Shown here piece after piece: positions 37,650-48,447 of a stretch of DNA of 64,000 bases (positions are counted from its first letter, which is position 1; the number at the start of each line of letters is the position of its first letter). The position numbers and the translations under genes are program-made. Under the pieces are notes generated by a model. It worked only from the letters and a program-made list of their open reading frames with translations. It searched no databases and had not been told where the DNA came from. The DNA is from Corbicula japonica. Taxonomy: Eukaryota > Mollusca > Bivalvia > Venerida > Cyrenidae. The stretch lies in NCBI GenBank assembly GCA_038501625.1, contig JAZAYU010000080.1, positions 2,441,972-2,505,971 of the forward strand, read 5' to 3'.

Positions 37650-38235
37650 ATTACTCACTTTTAGATTTATTGGGTTATTTCTGACCATGAAGTAACCATG
37701 TAGATCCTTAGGAGGCTATAATCTACTGCTCAACTGGTCAAGTTTGAGCCTTTACATCATGGATACAGTTTTTTATATGGATACAGATTCAAATTGAATG
37801 ACGATTATAGATCAAGATCTGGTAGCTCTTTATCAGGTTATGATCTACTGCCTAAATAGTTAATTTTGAGCCTTTACTCTGCAGATACAGATCTTGTAAG
37901 GATATGGATTTAAATGAGGCACGCCACGGGAAAAGGTACCTTCGGGTAGTTGACGTCAATCCTTGAAATGACGTCATAAAGTTGAGCAGACGACATTAAT
38001 TATTATGCAATTCGTGGAAAAAAATACCATTTTATTGTCAAAATGTAAAACAAATTCACTGTTTTGTTATTAGAAAATAATAGAAATTTGAAAGTTCTTT
38101 CTAAATATAGTAACAACAAAAATGACATAAAAAATGACGGAAGGTACCTTTTCCCGTGGTGTGCCTCAAATGACCATTATAGATCAAGATCAGCATGGAT
38201 TTGCTGGCTGATCTTGATCTACATTGGTGGCCCAG
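37650..38235. repeat. A-like GATC repeat region, split by a small MITE
   Basis: ttgggttatttctgaccatg, a doubled gattatagatcaagatc-type segment, and gctgatcttgatctacattg indicate diverged A material with a partial internal duplication. The 252-bp MITE at 37916-38167 interrupts it. Confidence 0.55.
37916..38167. mobile_element. 252-bp TIR MITE carrying two CRE palindromes
   Basis: The ends GAGGCACGCCACGGGAAAAG and, inverted, GAGGCACACCACGGGAAAAG are nearly identical, and pairing continues through gtaccttc (about 28 bp). AAAT flanks both sides and is a possible short duplication. Inside, TGACGTCA occurs twice within about 30 bp (ttgacgtcaat and atgacgtcata). Confidence 0.7.
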
Positions 38236-39492
38236 GCGATAGAAGAGGCTAAATCAGAATTTAAGGTTCTTGACCTTAATAATAAATGATAACAAGTGCT
38301 GAAAACAGAATGCGACATGATAATAAACTATTTTTAGTCCTCTTAAATCAAATGTCAACACTGACAACAGTTCGTTTTGATAAAGTTTGTTACTATAATT
38401 GTCATTTACACTGAATACCGTACTTTGTTTATGAAATGTATTCAACAGACTGGTCACTAATTTCTATTGAATTTTCCTAAGGGATAATTTATCAGACTTG
38501 GTGACTTTGATGTTATCTCCGCTCTGAATGGATATGGACACAATTGGCATTCAGTGTTGAATGAGTGGACATTTATTTCCATTTACGGTCAGTTACATGG
38601 CTGTACCATATGGTTTCTGGTTTACAAAGTATCGGAGTGGTCCTCGTATAATGTTTGCCTGTGACAAACATCTGTTAGGGTGTTTGTTCTCAGCACATTG
38701 AAATTGTAAGTCAGTCAGTCTATTAAGAAGCATGTACAGTAAATGACAGGTCAGAGGTTTTGTTATCTTTCGAAGTAGAAGATAGGCTAATTAAAAATAA
38801 GTGACCAGTTGATTCACTGAAAGTTAACAATTTAGCCCAAGGTTGAATACCAAACATGACAGCACAGATTTTGATGGTTTAAATGATACTCCTGGTTATA
38901 AGGGAAAATGGATCAGAATTTTAATGGCTACTTGTTTGGTTTCTTAAAAATTGACTCTGGCTGATCTGGATCCAGGGCAGATCCAGATGAGGCTCAGTGG
39001 GGTTGCTTGAACTTTTGGTCAGCAGTGTTTAATTTTCATGGCAATAAAGTTGGAAATCATCATGTAATTTCCTTAAGATTGCCAAAACAAACACACTTTC
39101 TGGAAATCTTGCATCTCACCCTGGGATCTACACCACTCCTCAGCTTTGTTCCAACAGTTCTTTTCTATAAATACCATTATTAAGGATAAATATTAATATC
39201 TTGACTTGATTGAAATTTCAGAGTTCATTCAACAGATTAAGCTGGAATAAAAGTCTGAATAAAAGTCCACAGACTTGAATGCTTGCCAGATGAGTAGAAG
39301 TCTACTGTCTATGTTCATTCATATTTTATCAGATGTTCTAATTACATAATCAAGTGAGATTACCTTTTGTCAGACTAAAGTAATACAATTTTATTGCTAA
39401 GAAACTCAGTTTTGCTGTCCTGCACTATATAATAAAACAAATCTTGACAGACTGGTTCTTCAGCAACCTGTCTTTGAACAGTATTTAAAGAC
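38236..39492. other. Unassigned sequence
   Basis: No gene supported. A scrap of A (gctgatctggatccagggca) lies at about 38958-38990. Confidence 0.4.
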
Positions 39493-39493
39493 C

Positions 39494-39590
39494 AGGGCCG
39501 AGGATAATAAAACTAAGTTTGGAGACCAATCTCAAATCTCAAGCAGATTGCCCATGGATCATAGCCATACCCTATGGAGTTATGGGTTAA
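39494..39590. repeat. Family B left arm joined to an A terminus
   Basis: agggccgaggataataaaac to caatctcaaatctcaagcag is a B left arm. It runs straight into attgcccatggatcatagcc and ggagttatgggttaaac, an A right end. Confidence 0.65.
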
Positions 39591-39793
39591 ACATGCAGTA
39601 TACGTCTTGCCTATTCAAGCTACCAAAGCAAATCAATGTGGACAGTTATAAAACATAAATGTACATAACTGTTGTAATAAAACCCATGAAGCATCCGAAA
39701 TGAACCATATTATTAAATGGGTATTCCCTATTATAGATGTCTGACATGACAAATTATTGATTTCTTAATTATTGATAACATTTGATCAAATTT

Positions 39794-40050
39794 AACCCTT
39801 TTTAAGGGATATGGGTGTTCTTCATTGGCAAACAGTGTAGATCCAGATCAGCTGGCACTACAGGTTGTCTAATCAGGATCTATATTGTTTGCTTTTAGAT
39901 TCAATAGGTTATTTCTCACTGGAAGAAGCAACCAGTGTAGATCCAGATCAGATAGCATAAATGTGCCAGCTGATCTATCCATCTGATCTGGATCTACATT
40001 GGTTCCACACACTATTAAACCTTTAATATATATGTAGTAAACAGTTAACA
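39794..40050. repeat. Family A element
   Basis: Starts at ttaacccttttta. Both hairpins are present, with gtgtagatccagatcagctg and gtgtagatccagatcagata, the second with an extra ctgatctatccat. The right end is decayed (acagttaac). Confidence 0.75.
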
Positions 40051-40249
40051 GGTATTGAATTTGAATGACATTCTGAAAATATGTTTAATATGCTAACTAT
40101 GTGGAGTTCACATTCTTTCAAAAGATTTTCTATGGAAACAGAGGTCCTATGAATTCTAAGGCTTGCATTCTATGTCTGGATTACTTTCTTACAAGAAAGT
40201 GAATAGAATAATGTCATAAGCTTTTATCTGGCAATAAATAACCCACATC

Positions 40250-40518
40250 CATCAGTCTGATCAATGCCCAAGGTTATAAAACTGAGCATGGAAACCAGTC
40301 TCAAATCTCAAGCATCTGATTCTTGAGATTTGAGACTGGTTTCCAATCTCAGCTTTATAACCTTGAGCCCAAGAGTTGTGCTATTCACTATTTACAAAAA
40401 AATAACCCAATGAATCTTAATGTTACCAGTGTAAATTTTGATTAAAGTGAACGTATGTGCTGGCTGATCTGGATCTATTGGTTGCACATGTTATATTATC
40501 AGTATCCACAGAGTAAAG
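40250..40518. repeat. Family A remnant with nested family B
   Basis: B (40265-40372) has arms cccaaggttataaaactgag and ctcagctttataaccttgag, with the central CCAAT pair deleted. It is inserted after tctgatcaa, the A hairpin centre. A continues to ggctgatctggatctattgg and cagagtaaagg. Confidence 0.7.
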
Positions 40519-40626
40519 GCACAGTCTTTAAACACCATTGCAGAGCAAACTAATTGTGAGCATCCATGCAGTTTGGTCAGCCTTAACACTGTTTACTGAT
40601 CAGTAAACCATTTATTTCATATTTAT

Positions 40627-40955
40627 CGCATGTTCAGTGTAGATCTGATAGGATCTGGGTTGGAGGTTATAAAACTGAGATTGGAAACCAGTCTCAAATC
40701 TCAAGCATCTGATTGGCTGAAATGGCGACTGGTCGCCATTTCAGCCAATCAGATGCTTGAGATTTGAGACTGGTTTCCAATCTCAGCTTTATAACCTTCA
40801 GGCCTGCACTCCTCAAGTTTTGGTCAGAAATAACTTAAAAGATCCAAAAACAGTCAGTGTAAGCCCTGACCAAAAAGTGCAGATCTGCCAGCAGATCTGG
40901 ATCTATACTGTTCTCCCACACAATACAGGTAAATCTGTTGAGTAAAGGGTTTAAA
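40627..40955. repeat. Family A element with nested complete family B
   Basis: A sequence on both sides (gttcagtgtagatctgatag and ttttggtcagaaataactta) encloses B at 40657-40803. The B centre is the most symmetric in the window: ctgaaatggcgactggtcgc and its continuation form an almost gap-free palindrome. Confidence 0.8.
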
Positions 40956-41250
40956 TAAATTCAGTTGAAAAGAATATTGGACTAGCCCAGATTGACTTAT
41001 GTTAGCACCTGCTGTTAATTTATACTATGCAGTGCTGTATTTAGACATTTGCAGCACTGCTGTTTAAACAATGTTGTAATGTCAGATATCTTGATGCACA
41101 TTTATTGGACTCAGCAAATTCTGGTTAAACACAATGCATTTTGATTGCACTTGACTGAGTTTTGCACATGACTTTATCAATCTATGACTAATTTAACAGC
41201 ATGCATTTGAATATTCAACCTTTCTAATAATTATATAGATACAGGTGGGC

Positions 41251-41305
41251 ATGGTGGAAATGGCTATCTCAAGTGCAAATATTTGGATTGTCTGTGTTTG
41301 TTTGG
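41251..41305 (+). CDS. Possible signal-peptide exon of the Ig-domain gene
   Basis: An ATG at 41251 in a reasonable context (gggcATGG) opens 18 codons reading MVEMAISSANIWIVCVCL plus one base, a hydrophobic leader-like stretch. If spliced at 41306 (gtcact, a weak donor) it leaves phase 1, as the exon at 49179 requires. The joint would create Gly, followed by CFAAEF, a plausible cleavage region. The intron would be about 7.9 kb and hold the nested transposon stack. The alternative is a chance hydrophobic frame. A better donor (gtaatg) nearby gives the wrong phase. Confidence 0.25.
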
Positions 41306-41548
41306 GTCACTTTATGAAGTAATGGACTACATGGTTTATTCAAATGTTTGCAATTCAATTGATTTTGGCACAACAGTGCTATAAATATACTTGTTCTGGT
41401 GTTATTATTTTTACAACAGTATGTATTATAAATATGTTCGATGCACTGTGCCAAAACAAGGCGATTGACTTTGCCATTTGCCATTTCTGACCAAATAGTG
41501 ATTATTGTACATTGTACATTGTTTGCACACGCCATAAAACCTGTATAG

Positions 41549-41787
41549 TTAACCCTTTCCCGTATAGACACACCTTTATTGCTACGGCGAACAGTTTAGA
41601 TCCAGATCAGCCGGCACATCCGTGCACACCCGCGATCTAACCTGTTCGCTTTTTGATTCATTAGGTTATTTCTGACCAAAATGCGACCAGTGCAGATCCT
41701 GATCAGACGGCACGGATGTGCCGGCTGATCTGGATCTACACTGGTCGCACATGCGTAAAAATGCGTATCTATCCAGGAAAGGGTTAA
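41549..41787. repeat. Family A element, full length
   Basis: TTAACCCTTTCCCG to CCAGGAAAGGGTTAA, 239 bp. The second hairpin is almost perfect (gcgaccagtgcagatcctga ... gatctacactggtcgc). The first has a local scramble (cacacccgcgatctaacc). Confidence 0.9.
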
Positions 41788-42186
41788 AGAGAGGCAAAAA
41801 GAACTTGAATTTATTACTGTTGTTACTCAGTAGAATGTGTTCCTCTTCACTCCTTGTATATATTAGAATTATCTCTTGTCATCAAATATCATAAAAACGG
41901 CATAAGAATTTTATTCATTTCAAAATTGCAATTCGTTTAATTTTCATATACAAAGTGTATATGAGACTATGATACAAGATACGGATTGGTGATTAAGTAT
42001 AGATGGCAGGCTTGCTATATCTAATCTTGTTTGTAAATAGTGTCTGTGCAGTCAAGTGTGATTTTTTTCATTTTTGGCTGTATTTCGGTACCTGATACAT
42101 AATTCACTGGATCAAATGAGATTTTTCATGTATAATTAAGTGCTGCAATATAGTGGCAATATTTAAGATTAAATATTAGATATTTC

Positions 42187-42424
42187 ACCATTTCCTCCAT
42201 AGATACACCTTTTTTGCGTGGGTGAACAGTGTAGATCCAGATCAGCTGACAAATCCATGCCGTCTGATCAGGATCTGCACTGTTCGCTTTTTGATTTGTT
42301 AGGTTATTTCTGACCAAAATGTGACTAGTGCAGATCCTGATCAGATGGCACGAATGTGCTGGCTGATCTGGATCTACACTGGTCGCAGATGGATAAAAAT
42401 ACATATATATGGAGGAAAGGGTAA
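42187..42424. repeat. Family A element, near full length
   Basis: Starts catttcctccatagatacac and ends tatggaggaaagggtaa. Both hairpins are intact. A 128-codon minus-strand frame across it is a repeat translation. Confidence 0.85.
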
Positions 42425-42643
42425 CTTCAAAAAGGACCATAGGAATGGTTTGTGTGTTACATAATGGCAGACTTTGATGTCTTGACGGCTCTGTAGGATC
42501 ATAACATTGCATTTAGATTTATGTCTATGCAAAATAATGTCATTTAGAAATCTACATTTTTTGACAAAAATATGTCCCCACGTAAATGAATGCCACCACT
42601 GATTTTGCAGTCGTTCACCAAAGACTGATTTGAAACATGACTA

Positions 42644-42795
42644 ACTTTAACTCTTTCCCACGTAGATGATCTTGTAATCGCAGTTGTATGGAAGCCCCAC
42701 TGAAGATCCAAATAAGATGGCACAGATGTGCTTTCAGCCAGCATTATCATGGCCACACATATGATATATGCCATATCCCATGGAGTGAAAGGGTG
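42644..42795. repeat. Family A fragment, diverged
   Basis: Runs from ttaactctttcccacgtag to ccatggagtgaaagggtga, with only a remnant gaagatccaaataagatggc inside. Confidence 0.6.
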
Positions 42796-42938
42796 AATCC
42801 AGTCTGCTGAAAAATAACATTAGACTTTCTGGTACATTCACGCACAAGACCTCCAGCCAAAATAAGTAAAACATGCTGATAATGGTAATAATTTAATGTT
42901 AAACAAATGAATCGTATTCTCTACTGACTGGTTAGAGT

Positions 42939-42995
42939 TTAACCCTTTACTCCATGGGTTTTGACTGTTATCCAACTGGGCAAATAGTATAGATC
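42939..42995. repeat. Family A element hosting the nested stack, left part
   Basis: TTAACCCTTTACTCCATGGG through aatagtatagatc. It is interrupted at ATTCT (42996-43000) by D2 and resumes at 48448 with ATTCTtgatcagg. Confidence 0.8.
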
Positions 42996-43368
42996 ATTCT
43001 CAGGGCTTTTTTATGCCCCCGAAGGGAGGCATATAGTAATCGGACCGTCCGTCCTTCCGTCCGTCCGTCCGTCCGTCCGAAATAATCTTGTCCTCGCTTC
43101 TCCTCTGAAACCGCTTGAGGGATTTCTTTGAAACTTCACAGGAATGTTTGTCACCAAGCCTAGTTGTGCATATCGTCAGGAATTTCTGCTCCGATTATTT
43201 TTGGCTGAGTTATGGCCCTTTGAAGTAAAATCTTGTCCTCGCTTCTTCTCCCAAACCGATTGAGGGATTTCATTGAAACTTCACAGGAGTGTTTGTCACT
43301 AAGCATAGATGTGCATATCCGAAGGAATTTCTGATCGGATTATTTTTGGCCGAGTTATGGACCTTTTT

Positions 43369-43385
43369 ACCTAACCCTAACCCTA

Positions 43386-43418
<33 letters not shown>

Positions 43419-43419
43419 C
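43369..43419. repeat. Interstitial telomere-like array 1
   Basis: About 50 bp of CCCTAA-type units with occasional CCCTAAA spacing, directly after gttatggacctttttac at the end of a G unit. CCCTAA/TTAGGG is the standard metazoan telomere unit. Confidence 0.85.
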
Positions 43420-43543
43420 GTAAACTGAAATCGCTTGAGGGATTTCATTGAAACTTCACAGGAGTGTTTGTCACCAAGACTTGTTATGCATATCCAAAGG
43501 AATTTCTGATCGGATTATTTTTGGCTGAGTTATGGGCCTTTTT

Positions 43544-43545
43544 AC

Positions 43546-43586
<41 letters not shown>
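43544..43586. repeat. Interstitial telomere-like array 2
   Basis: About 43 bp of the same CCCTAA units, at the equivalent place in the next G unit (after gttatgggcctttttac), 175 bp after array 1. It is followed by gtaaattttg and the 3' end of the LINE. Confidence 0.85.
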
Positions 43587-43604
43587 GGTAAATTTTGTTA
43601 ACGC

Positions 43605-45338
43605 AATTGAATTGAATTGAATTGAATTGAAGACTTTATTTATAGAGGGTGACCCAATTAGTCTTGATGACTAATCTTCCTTGGGGCCCTCTCAAATATG
43701 TCAGCAGAATATAACATAATATACAAAGAATATTAACAATACAAGTAATAGAAAGATACTGATGAAATATTAACAAAACAAAAACAGGATTACAATTAAC
43801 ACAAAAACAATTAATTCAGTATAGTAACATAAAATACTGAAGTAAAAAGGAAACAAGTACATGTAATGAGAAATGCATATTTACAAAATATCTGGGTTTT
43901 TTTTTATTTCACAAAATAATTAGTTTTTGATCCAGCTGATAAATGATTTTGTGAATTGTTTTAGACTTACACTAGATCTTATTTCCATTGGAATTTTATT
44001 CCAGATCATAGGGCCAGAGTATGACAAAGTTTCTTTGAAAAGCTCAATTCTTGGACGGGGTATTTGAAAGTCTGTATTAGTTACTGAACGCAGTGCTGTA
44101 TTGTTTGGTTTTCTATATTCAAACATATCTAAAATATAAGTAGGTAAAAGTTTTTGGTGTACTTTGTACATGAATTTTGCCTTCTGAATTAAAATTCTTT
44201 GATGAATGGATAAGGCATTAATTTTTTCTGTTGCCTCCGGAAACGTTGTGTATTCTGGACCTAATATTATTTTAAATGCTCTTTTCTGTAATAACAATAG
44301 TTTATTTAAATTGGTTTGACCAGTTCCACCCCAGATTACATTACAAAAATCTAAATGTGGTTGTATATATGCCTTGTAGAATATAATTTGATGATTTCGT
44401 GATATGAATGTTTTTATTTTAGACAAAAGCCATAGATTAGATGCTAGTTTCTTCCTTACACTATTTATATGGTCATCCCATTTCATATTTTCATGTATAT
44501 TAATTCCGAGCAATTTATCACCTGTAACGACTTTTAGTTTAACATTTTTGTAGAAAATATTTAATTGACTGTCTCCTGTTTTAGCTCGTCTGTGTGGGGT
44601 AGTTATAAAAATTACCTTGGTTTTATCTGTGTTGAGTACCATACCATTCAGATGACACCATTCCTCAAGAATGTGCAAGGCATTTTGAAGATTCCTTTCT
44701 ATTATCTCTTCAGAGGAATTAATGTCACTGATGGTCGTGTCATCGGCATACATATCAGTGCTGCTGATCGTATTACCCAGAGACATTGGCAAATCATTGA
44801 TAAATAAAAGAAATAATAAAGGACCTAAAATAGAGCCTTGTGGAACTCCACACACAATTTCACTCATTTCAGAGGTGGTCCCATTCAGATTAACAACCTG
44901 TTTACGCTGTTCTAAATATGACTTAAACCATTTGATTGTTTGCTCACTACATTTATAGAGTTTTAGTTTTTGCAGCAGTACTTTGTGGTCAACCAAATCA
45001 AATGCCTTTTTAAAGTCCACCATGATGGCACCAATAAATTTACCTTCATTTATTGCTTTCATCCATCTGTCTATCAAAGAAACTAGAGCTGTTTCACAAC
45101 TATGGCTTTTTCTAAAACCGCTTTGTAGCTTATTTAAAAGACCATAATGGTCAAGAAACTCCATAAAACTATCATGCACATGTCTCTCAATGATTTTTGA
45201 AAGAGTAGGTAAGATAGAAATAGGTCTATAATTGTTAACCAGCTGATTACAACCAGATTTAAATAAAGGATTGACCTTAGCTAATTTCCAACTATCAGGA
45301 AAGACACCATTTTGTATGCTTATATTTAAAATGTGACA
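43605..45338 (-). mobile_element. 5'-truncated non-LTR retrotransposon (CR1/L2/Rex1-like)
   Basis: Reading on the minus strand, an intact reverse-transcriptase frame is followed by a short 3' UTR, an AATAAA signal (about 43635) and a tail of five-base repeats (ttcaa units, 43605-43635). A short tandem 3' tail in place of poly(A) is usual for CR1/L2-type LINEs. The 5' end is lost at about 45338, where E-type tandem repeats start. The endonuclease region is absent. Confidence 0.85.
43920..45338 (-). CDS. Reverse transcriptase, C-terminal part of LINE ORF2 (partial)
   Basis: About 472 codons without a stop, ending TAA at 43920-43922. The frame extends upstream of 45179 to the truncation point and includes PLFKSG and NNYRPISILPTLSKIIERH, the start of the RT core. 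Then come FRKSHSCETAL, motif A VDFKKAFDLVDH, motif B GVPQGSILGPLLFLLFINDL, the catalytic YADDTT, and the thumb/C-terminal signature GPMIWNKIPMEIR. The product would copy LINE RNA into DNA at the target site. The frame is intact, which suggests fairly recent insertion, but it lacks the N-terminus and endonuclease, so this copy is dead. It belongs to the jockey/CR1/L2 group, clade not fixed. Confidence 0.9.
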   Translation of the reverse strand, partial: CHILNISIQNGVFPDSWKLAKVNPLFKSGCNQLVNNYRPISILPTLSKIIERHVHDSFMEFLDHYGLLNKLQSGFRKSHSCETALVSLIDRWMKAINEGKFIGAIMVDFKKAFDLVDHKVLLQKLKLYKCSEQTIKWFKSYLEQRKQVVNLNGTTSEMSEIVCGVPQGSILGPLLFLLFINDLPMSLGNTISSTDMYADDTTISDINSSEEIIERNLQNALHILEEWCHLNGMVLNTDKTKVIFITTPHRRAKTGDSQLNIFYKNVKLKVVTGDKLLGINIHENMKWDDHINSVRKKLASNLWLLSKIKTFISRNHQIIFYKAYIQPHLDFCNVIWGGTGQTNLNKLLLLQKRAFKIILGPEYTTFPEATEKINALSIHQRILIQKAKFMYKVHQKLLPTYILDMFEYRKPNNTALRSVTNTDFQIPRPRIELFKETLSYSGPMIWNKIPMEIRSSVSLKQFTKSFISWIKN

Positions 45339-46740
45339 ATTTTTGTCCGATTGTCATGAAATTTGGTCAGGATGTTTGTCCCAATGATTTCTTGGACGAG
45401 TTTTAATATGGGTCATCAGGGTCCAAAAACTAGGTCACTGTTACTAAAAATAGAATTTTCTTGTTAACACTCTAGCGGTCACATTTTTGCTCCGATTGTC
45501 ATGAAACTTGGTCTGGATGTTTGTCCCAATGAATTCTCGGACGAGTTCGAATAAGGTTCACCCTGGTCCAAAAACTAGGTCACTGTTACTATAAATAGAA
45601 TTTTCTTGTTAAAACTCTAGCGGTCACATTTTTGCTCGAATTATCATGAAACTTGGTCAGGATATTTGTCCCATTTATTTCTAGGCCGAGTATGAATATG
45701 GGTCACCTGATCCCAAAAACTAGGTCACTGTTACTATAAATAGAATTTTTTTGTTAACACTCTAGCAGTCACATTTTTGCTCCAATTATCATGAAACTTG
45801 GTCAGGATATTTGTCCCATTTATTTCTAGGCCGAGTTTGAATATGGGTCACCTGGGTCCAAAAACTAGGTAACTGTTACTATAAATAGAATTTTCTTGTT
45901 AACACTCTAGCGGTCACATTTTTGTTCTGATTGTCATGACACTTGGTCAGGATGTTTGTCCCAATGATTTCTCGGACGAGTTTGAATATGGGTCATCTGG
46001 GTCCCAAAACTAGGTCACTTACTTAAAATAGAATTTTCTTGTTAACACTCTAGAGGTCACATTTTTGCTCCGATTGTCATGAAACTTCGTCAGGATGTTT
46101 GTCCTAATGATTTGTCAGACAAGTTCGAATATGGGTCATCTGGGTCCAAAAACTAGATCACTGTTACTAAAAATAGAATTTTCTTGTTTACACTATAGTG
46201 GTCACAATTTTACTCTCAGATTGTAAAAAAACTTGGTCAGGACATATGTCCCAGTTATTAATTGGTTGAGTTTGAATATGGGTCACCTGGGTTCAAAAAC
46301 TAGGTCACTGTTACTATAAATAGAAAAATCTTGTCCATGCTGTAAATTTGTTATTTCTCATTGGATTTTAAAATAACTTGGCTCAAATGTTTACCATGAC
46401 AAGGTGTACTTTCGCGTACAATACCCATGCCTGTTGGTCCAAGGTCAAGGTCACTGTTACTAAAAATAACATTTTCTTGTCTTGGCTGTTAATTCCTAAT
46501 GAATGAAGTGATTTCAAAATAACTTTACAAAAATATTCACCATGACAAAGGGATGTGTTGCTTACAATACCCATGCCTGTAGGTCAAAGGTCAAGGTCAC
46601 TGTTACGAAAAATAGCATTTTCTTTTCCAAGCTGTAGATTTGTTGTTTCTTATTGGATTTTAAAATAACTTGATGTAAATGTTCACCATATCGAGACGTT
46701 GCACTCAGGTGAGTGATAAAGGGCCATCATGGACCTCTTG
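45339..46740. mobile_element. Family E-type element, 3' part only
   Basis: About nine units of about 146 bp (aacactctagcggtcacatt, atgaaacttggtcaggatgt, aaaactaggtcactgttact), decaying rightward. It ends in CAGGTGAGTG, a hairpin gggccatcatggacc and CTCTTG at 46740, followed by T. The TAGCTCACC 5' end is missing, cut at the LINE junction. Confidence 0.75.
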
Positions 46741-46980
46741 TTCATATTAATATTTAACTTTATTTAACTATATATTTACTACAGACTTGAAACATAATTA
46801 TGATCCTTTCATCTTTCACATTATATGCATGCAGTATGCTTCGTCTTCCACAAGCATATTTTTCATTACATATGTTTATTTATTACACATGTATACCTAT
46901 TTGATTTCAAGCTGCATTTCGGGGGCATATGTCAATTCCAGTGACAGCTCTTGTTTCAGTTGATTTTATAGCCGTTATTC

Positions 46981-48133
46981 CATACATGCCATATTTCTGG
47001 AAAGCATTCCAGGGGATTTGGTTCAAAATTCCAGGGGATTCCAATATAATTCCAGGGGATTTTTTAACGCGGCTAATCAAGCAGAATTTACTAGAAACTA
47101 AACTAAGATGCAATATTAAATATAATTATTTATCCTCATTTATTTAAACAATATTTTTATTATGTTGTTTTTTTTCTAACAGGGTGTCGGCACATAATAA
47201 AACTATACATGTATAAATAAACACTATATGAACAGTCCGACAAACTCTGATGTGCATAGCACAGACTAAAATCAGTTAGAACAATTATTTAAGTTAACTA
47301 ACATGGACTTGGAGGTTATTAACTTGCTACAGATGCTGAGTTCGAACACTCAACATATGGCATCTGCAGTCAAACCAGACCAGGAGTCAGTCTGCATCTT
47401 TTTAAGTAAGCTAAGGGGGTTTGTTTGGGAAAGTCTTTCTGTATTTACATCATAATTTCTATTTTCTGTTCAAAATCCCCATGAAAATTAAATATTTCTG
47501 CCCAAAAATTGTGATCAAGCAACACTACTGAAGTCCATCTGGATCCATCCCTGAATATATCAAATATTGCAGCTTGGGTATTATATTTTTATTCCAAGGA
47601 TGCAAGAATCGGTTATTTCTTCCTACTTTGTAATTAAAAAATTATTTGCAAACGTGCCAAAACGTTAATTGTTGGTCGAATGACGAATAATTTTTATCCG
47701 AAAGTGTCCCACTATCCGGATACACACATATTTTGGACATCATAAAAAACCGTCAATCCTTAAACAAGTCCGCTAATTGTACATAAACAGACGGTATACT
47801 TGTGATTTCATTCACAATTAACTATGCAAACAATCAATTATCCAATTAACAATCCTGTTAAGTGTCAATTCTCACTAAATAACCGATAATCCTCTCGATG
47901 ACACTAATTAGACGAATTCGGAACGTTTTGACACAACCGTTAGGAGTCCGAGATACGTAACGGTGTATTCGGCATTTAGACAAATGTCTGATGAGAGCAA
48001 CAAAAATGCATTTTTATACCGTTTTTCTTAACTTTTGTTAATTCCGGGGGATTTTCGTTTCCCGCCGGGGGGCCAGGGGATGGCTCTAAATTCCGGGGGA
48101 TTTTTCCCCCCGCCGGGGGATATGGCATGTATG
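46981..48133. mobile_element. Family C element, copy 2 (1153 bp)
   Basis: The inverted ends CATACATGCCATAT/ATATGGCATGTATG are perfect over 14 bp, with the 8-bp duplication CGTTATTC (46973-46980 and 48134-48141). Subterminal tracts repeat attccaggggatt and attccgggggatt. The interior carries aatcaattatccaattaaca, inverse to copy 1. There is no coding capacity. Confidence 0.85.
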
Positions 48134-48447
48134 CGTTATTCGGTCATGTTCCCAATGGCAAAACATATACTTTTTTCCCAATTTGAGAAGAAAAATTCCC
48201 AATTGAATCAAAACAAACATTTCTGATGAAAAACAACAGCATCAGCACTGCATCTTTTGCTCTTTAAGCCAGGAATTATTGACAATATTATATATGGATG
48301 GCAATGATTAAAAAAACAGCAGATAACAGTAACACTTCTTATTCCCCAATGATGCTAAAATAATTACTAATTTCGGGCAAAACGACGATAAATTTCCCAA
48401 TTCCAGGGGTATGGGTCATGTTCCCAAAATGGTGAAAAAAAGCCCTG

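Larger units (their letters stand above)
43012..46953. mobile_element. Family G Helentron-like element with internal insertions
   Basis: The 5' end TATGCCCCCGAAGGGAGGCA is followed by a gtccgtccgtccg tract and units of about 140-175 bp (cgcttgagggatttctttga, gaaacttcacaggaatgttt, atttttggctgagttatgg). The 3' side has TTTCGGGGGCATA (46917-46929), the inverse of the 5' end and offset from the terminus. A hairpin (tgtca...tgaca) and CTCTTG ending at 46953 follow, bounded by T on both sides. It shares this end design with family E but not its sequence. It contains two telomere-like arrays, a LINE and an E-type 3' part. Confidence 0.65.
43001..48447. mobile_element. Family D MITE, copy 2, split by two insertions
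   Basis: CAGGGCTTTT at 43001 and AAAAAGCCCTG ending at 48447 are flanked by the 5-bp duplication ATTCT (42996-43000 and 48448-48452). Subtracting G (43012-46953) and C2 with its extra duplication (46981-48141) leaves 43001-43011, 46954-46980 and 48142-48447, which is 344 bp, the size of D1. The internal aattgggaaattta motif matches D1 in inverted orientation. Confidence 0.75.

Noticed and set aside
42126..42512. 128-codon minus-strand frame
   Set aside because: It spans a full family A element, and its peptide pattern (SVDPDQPAHSCHLIRIC) recurs wherever A copies are translated.
44565..44958. Plus-strand frames of 78-80 codons
   Set aside because: They are shadows of the minus-strand reverse transcriptase.
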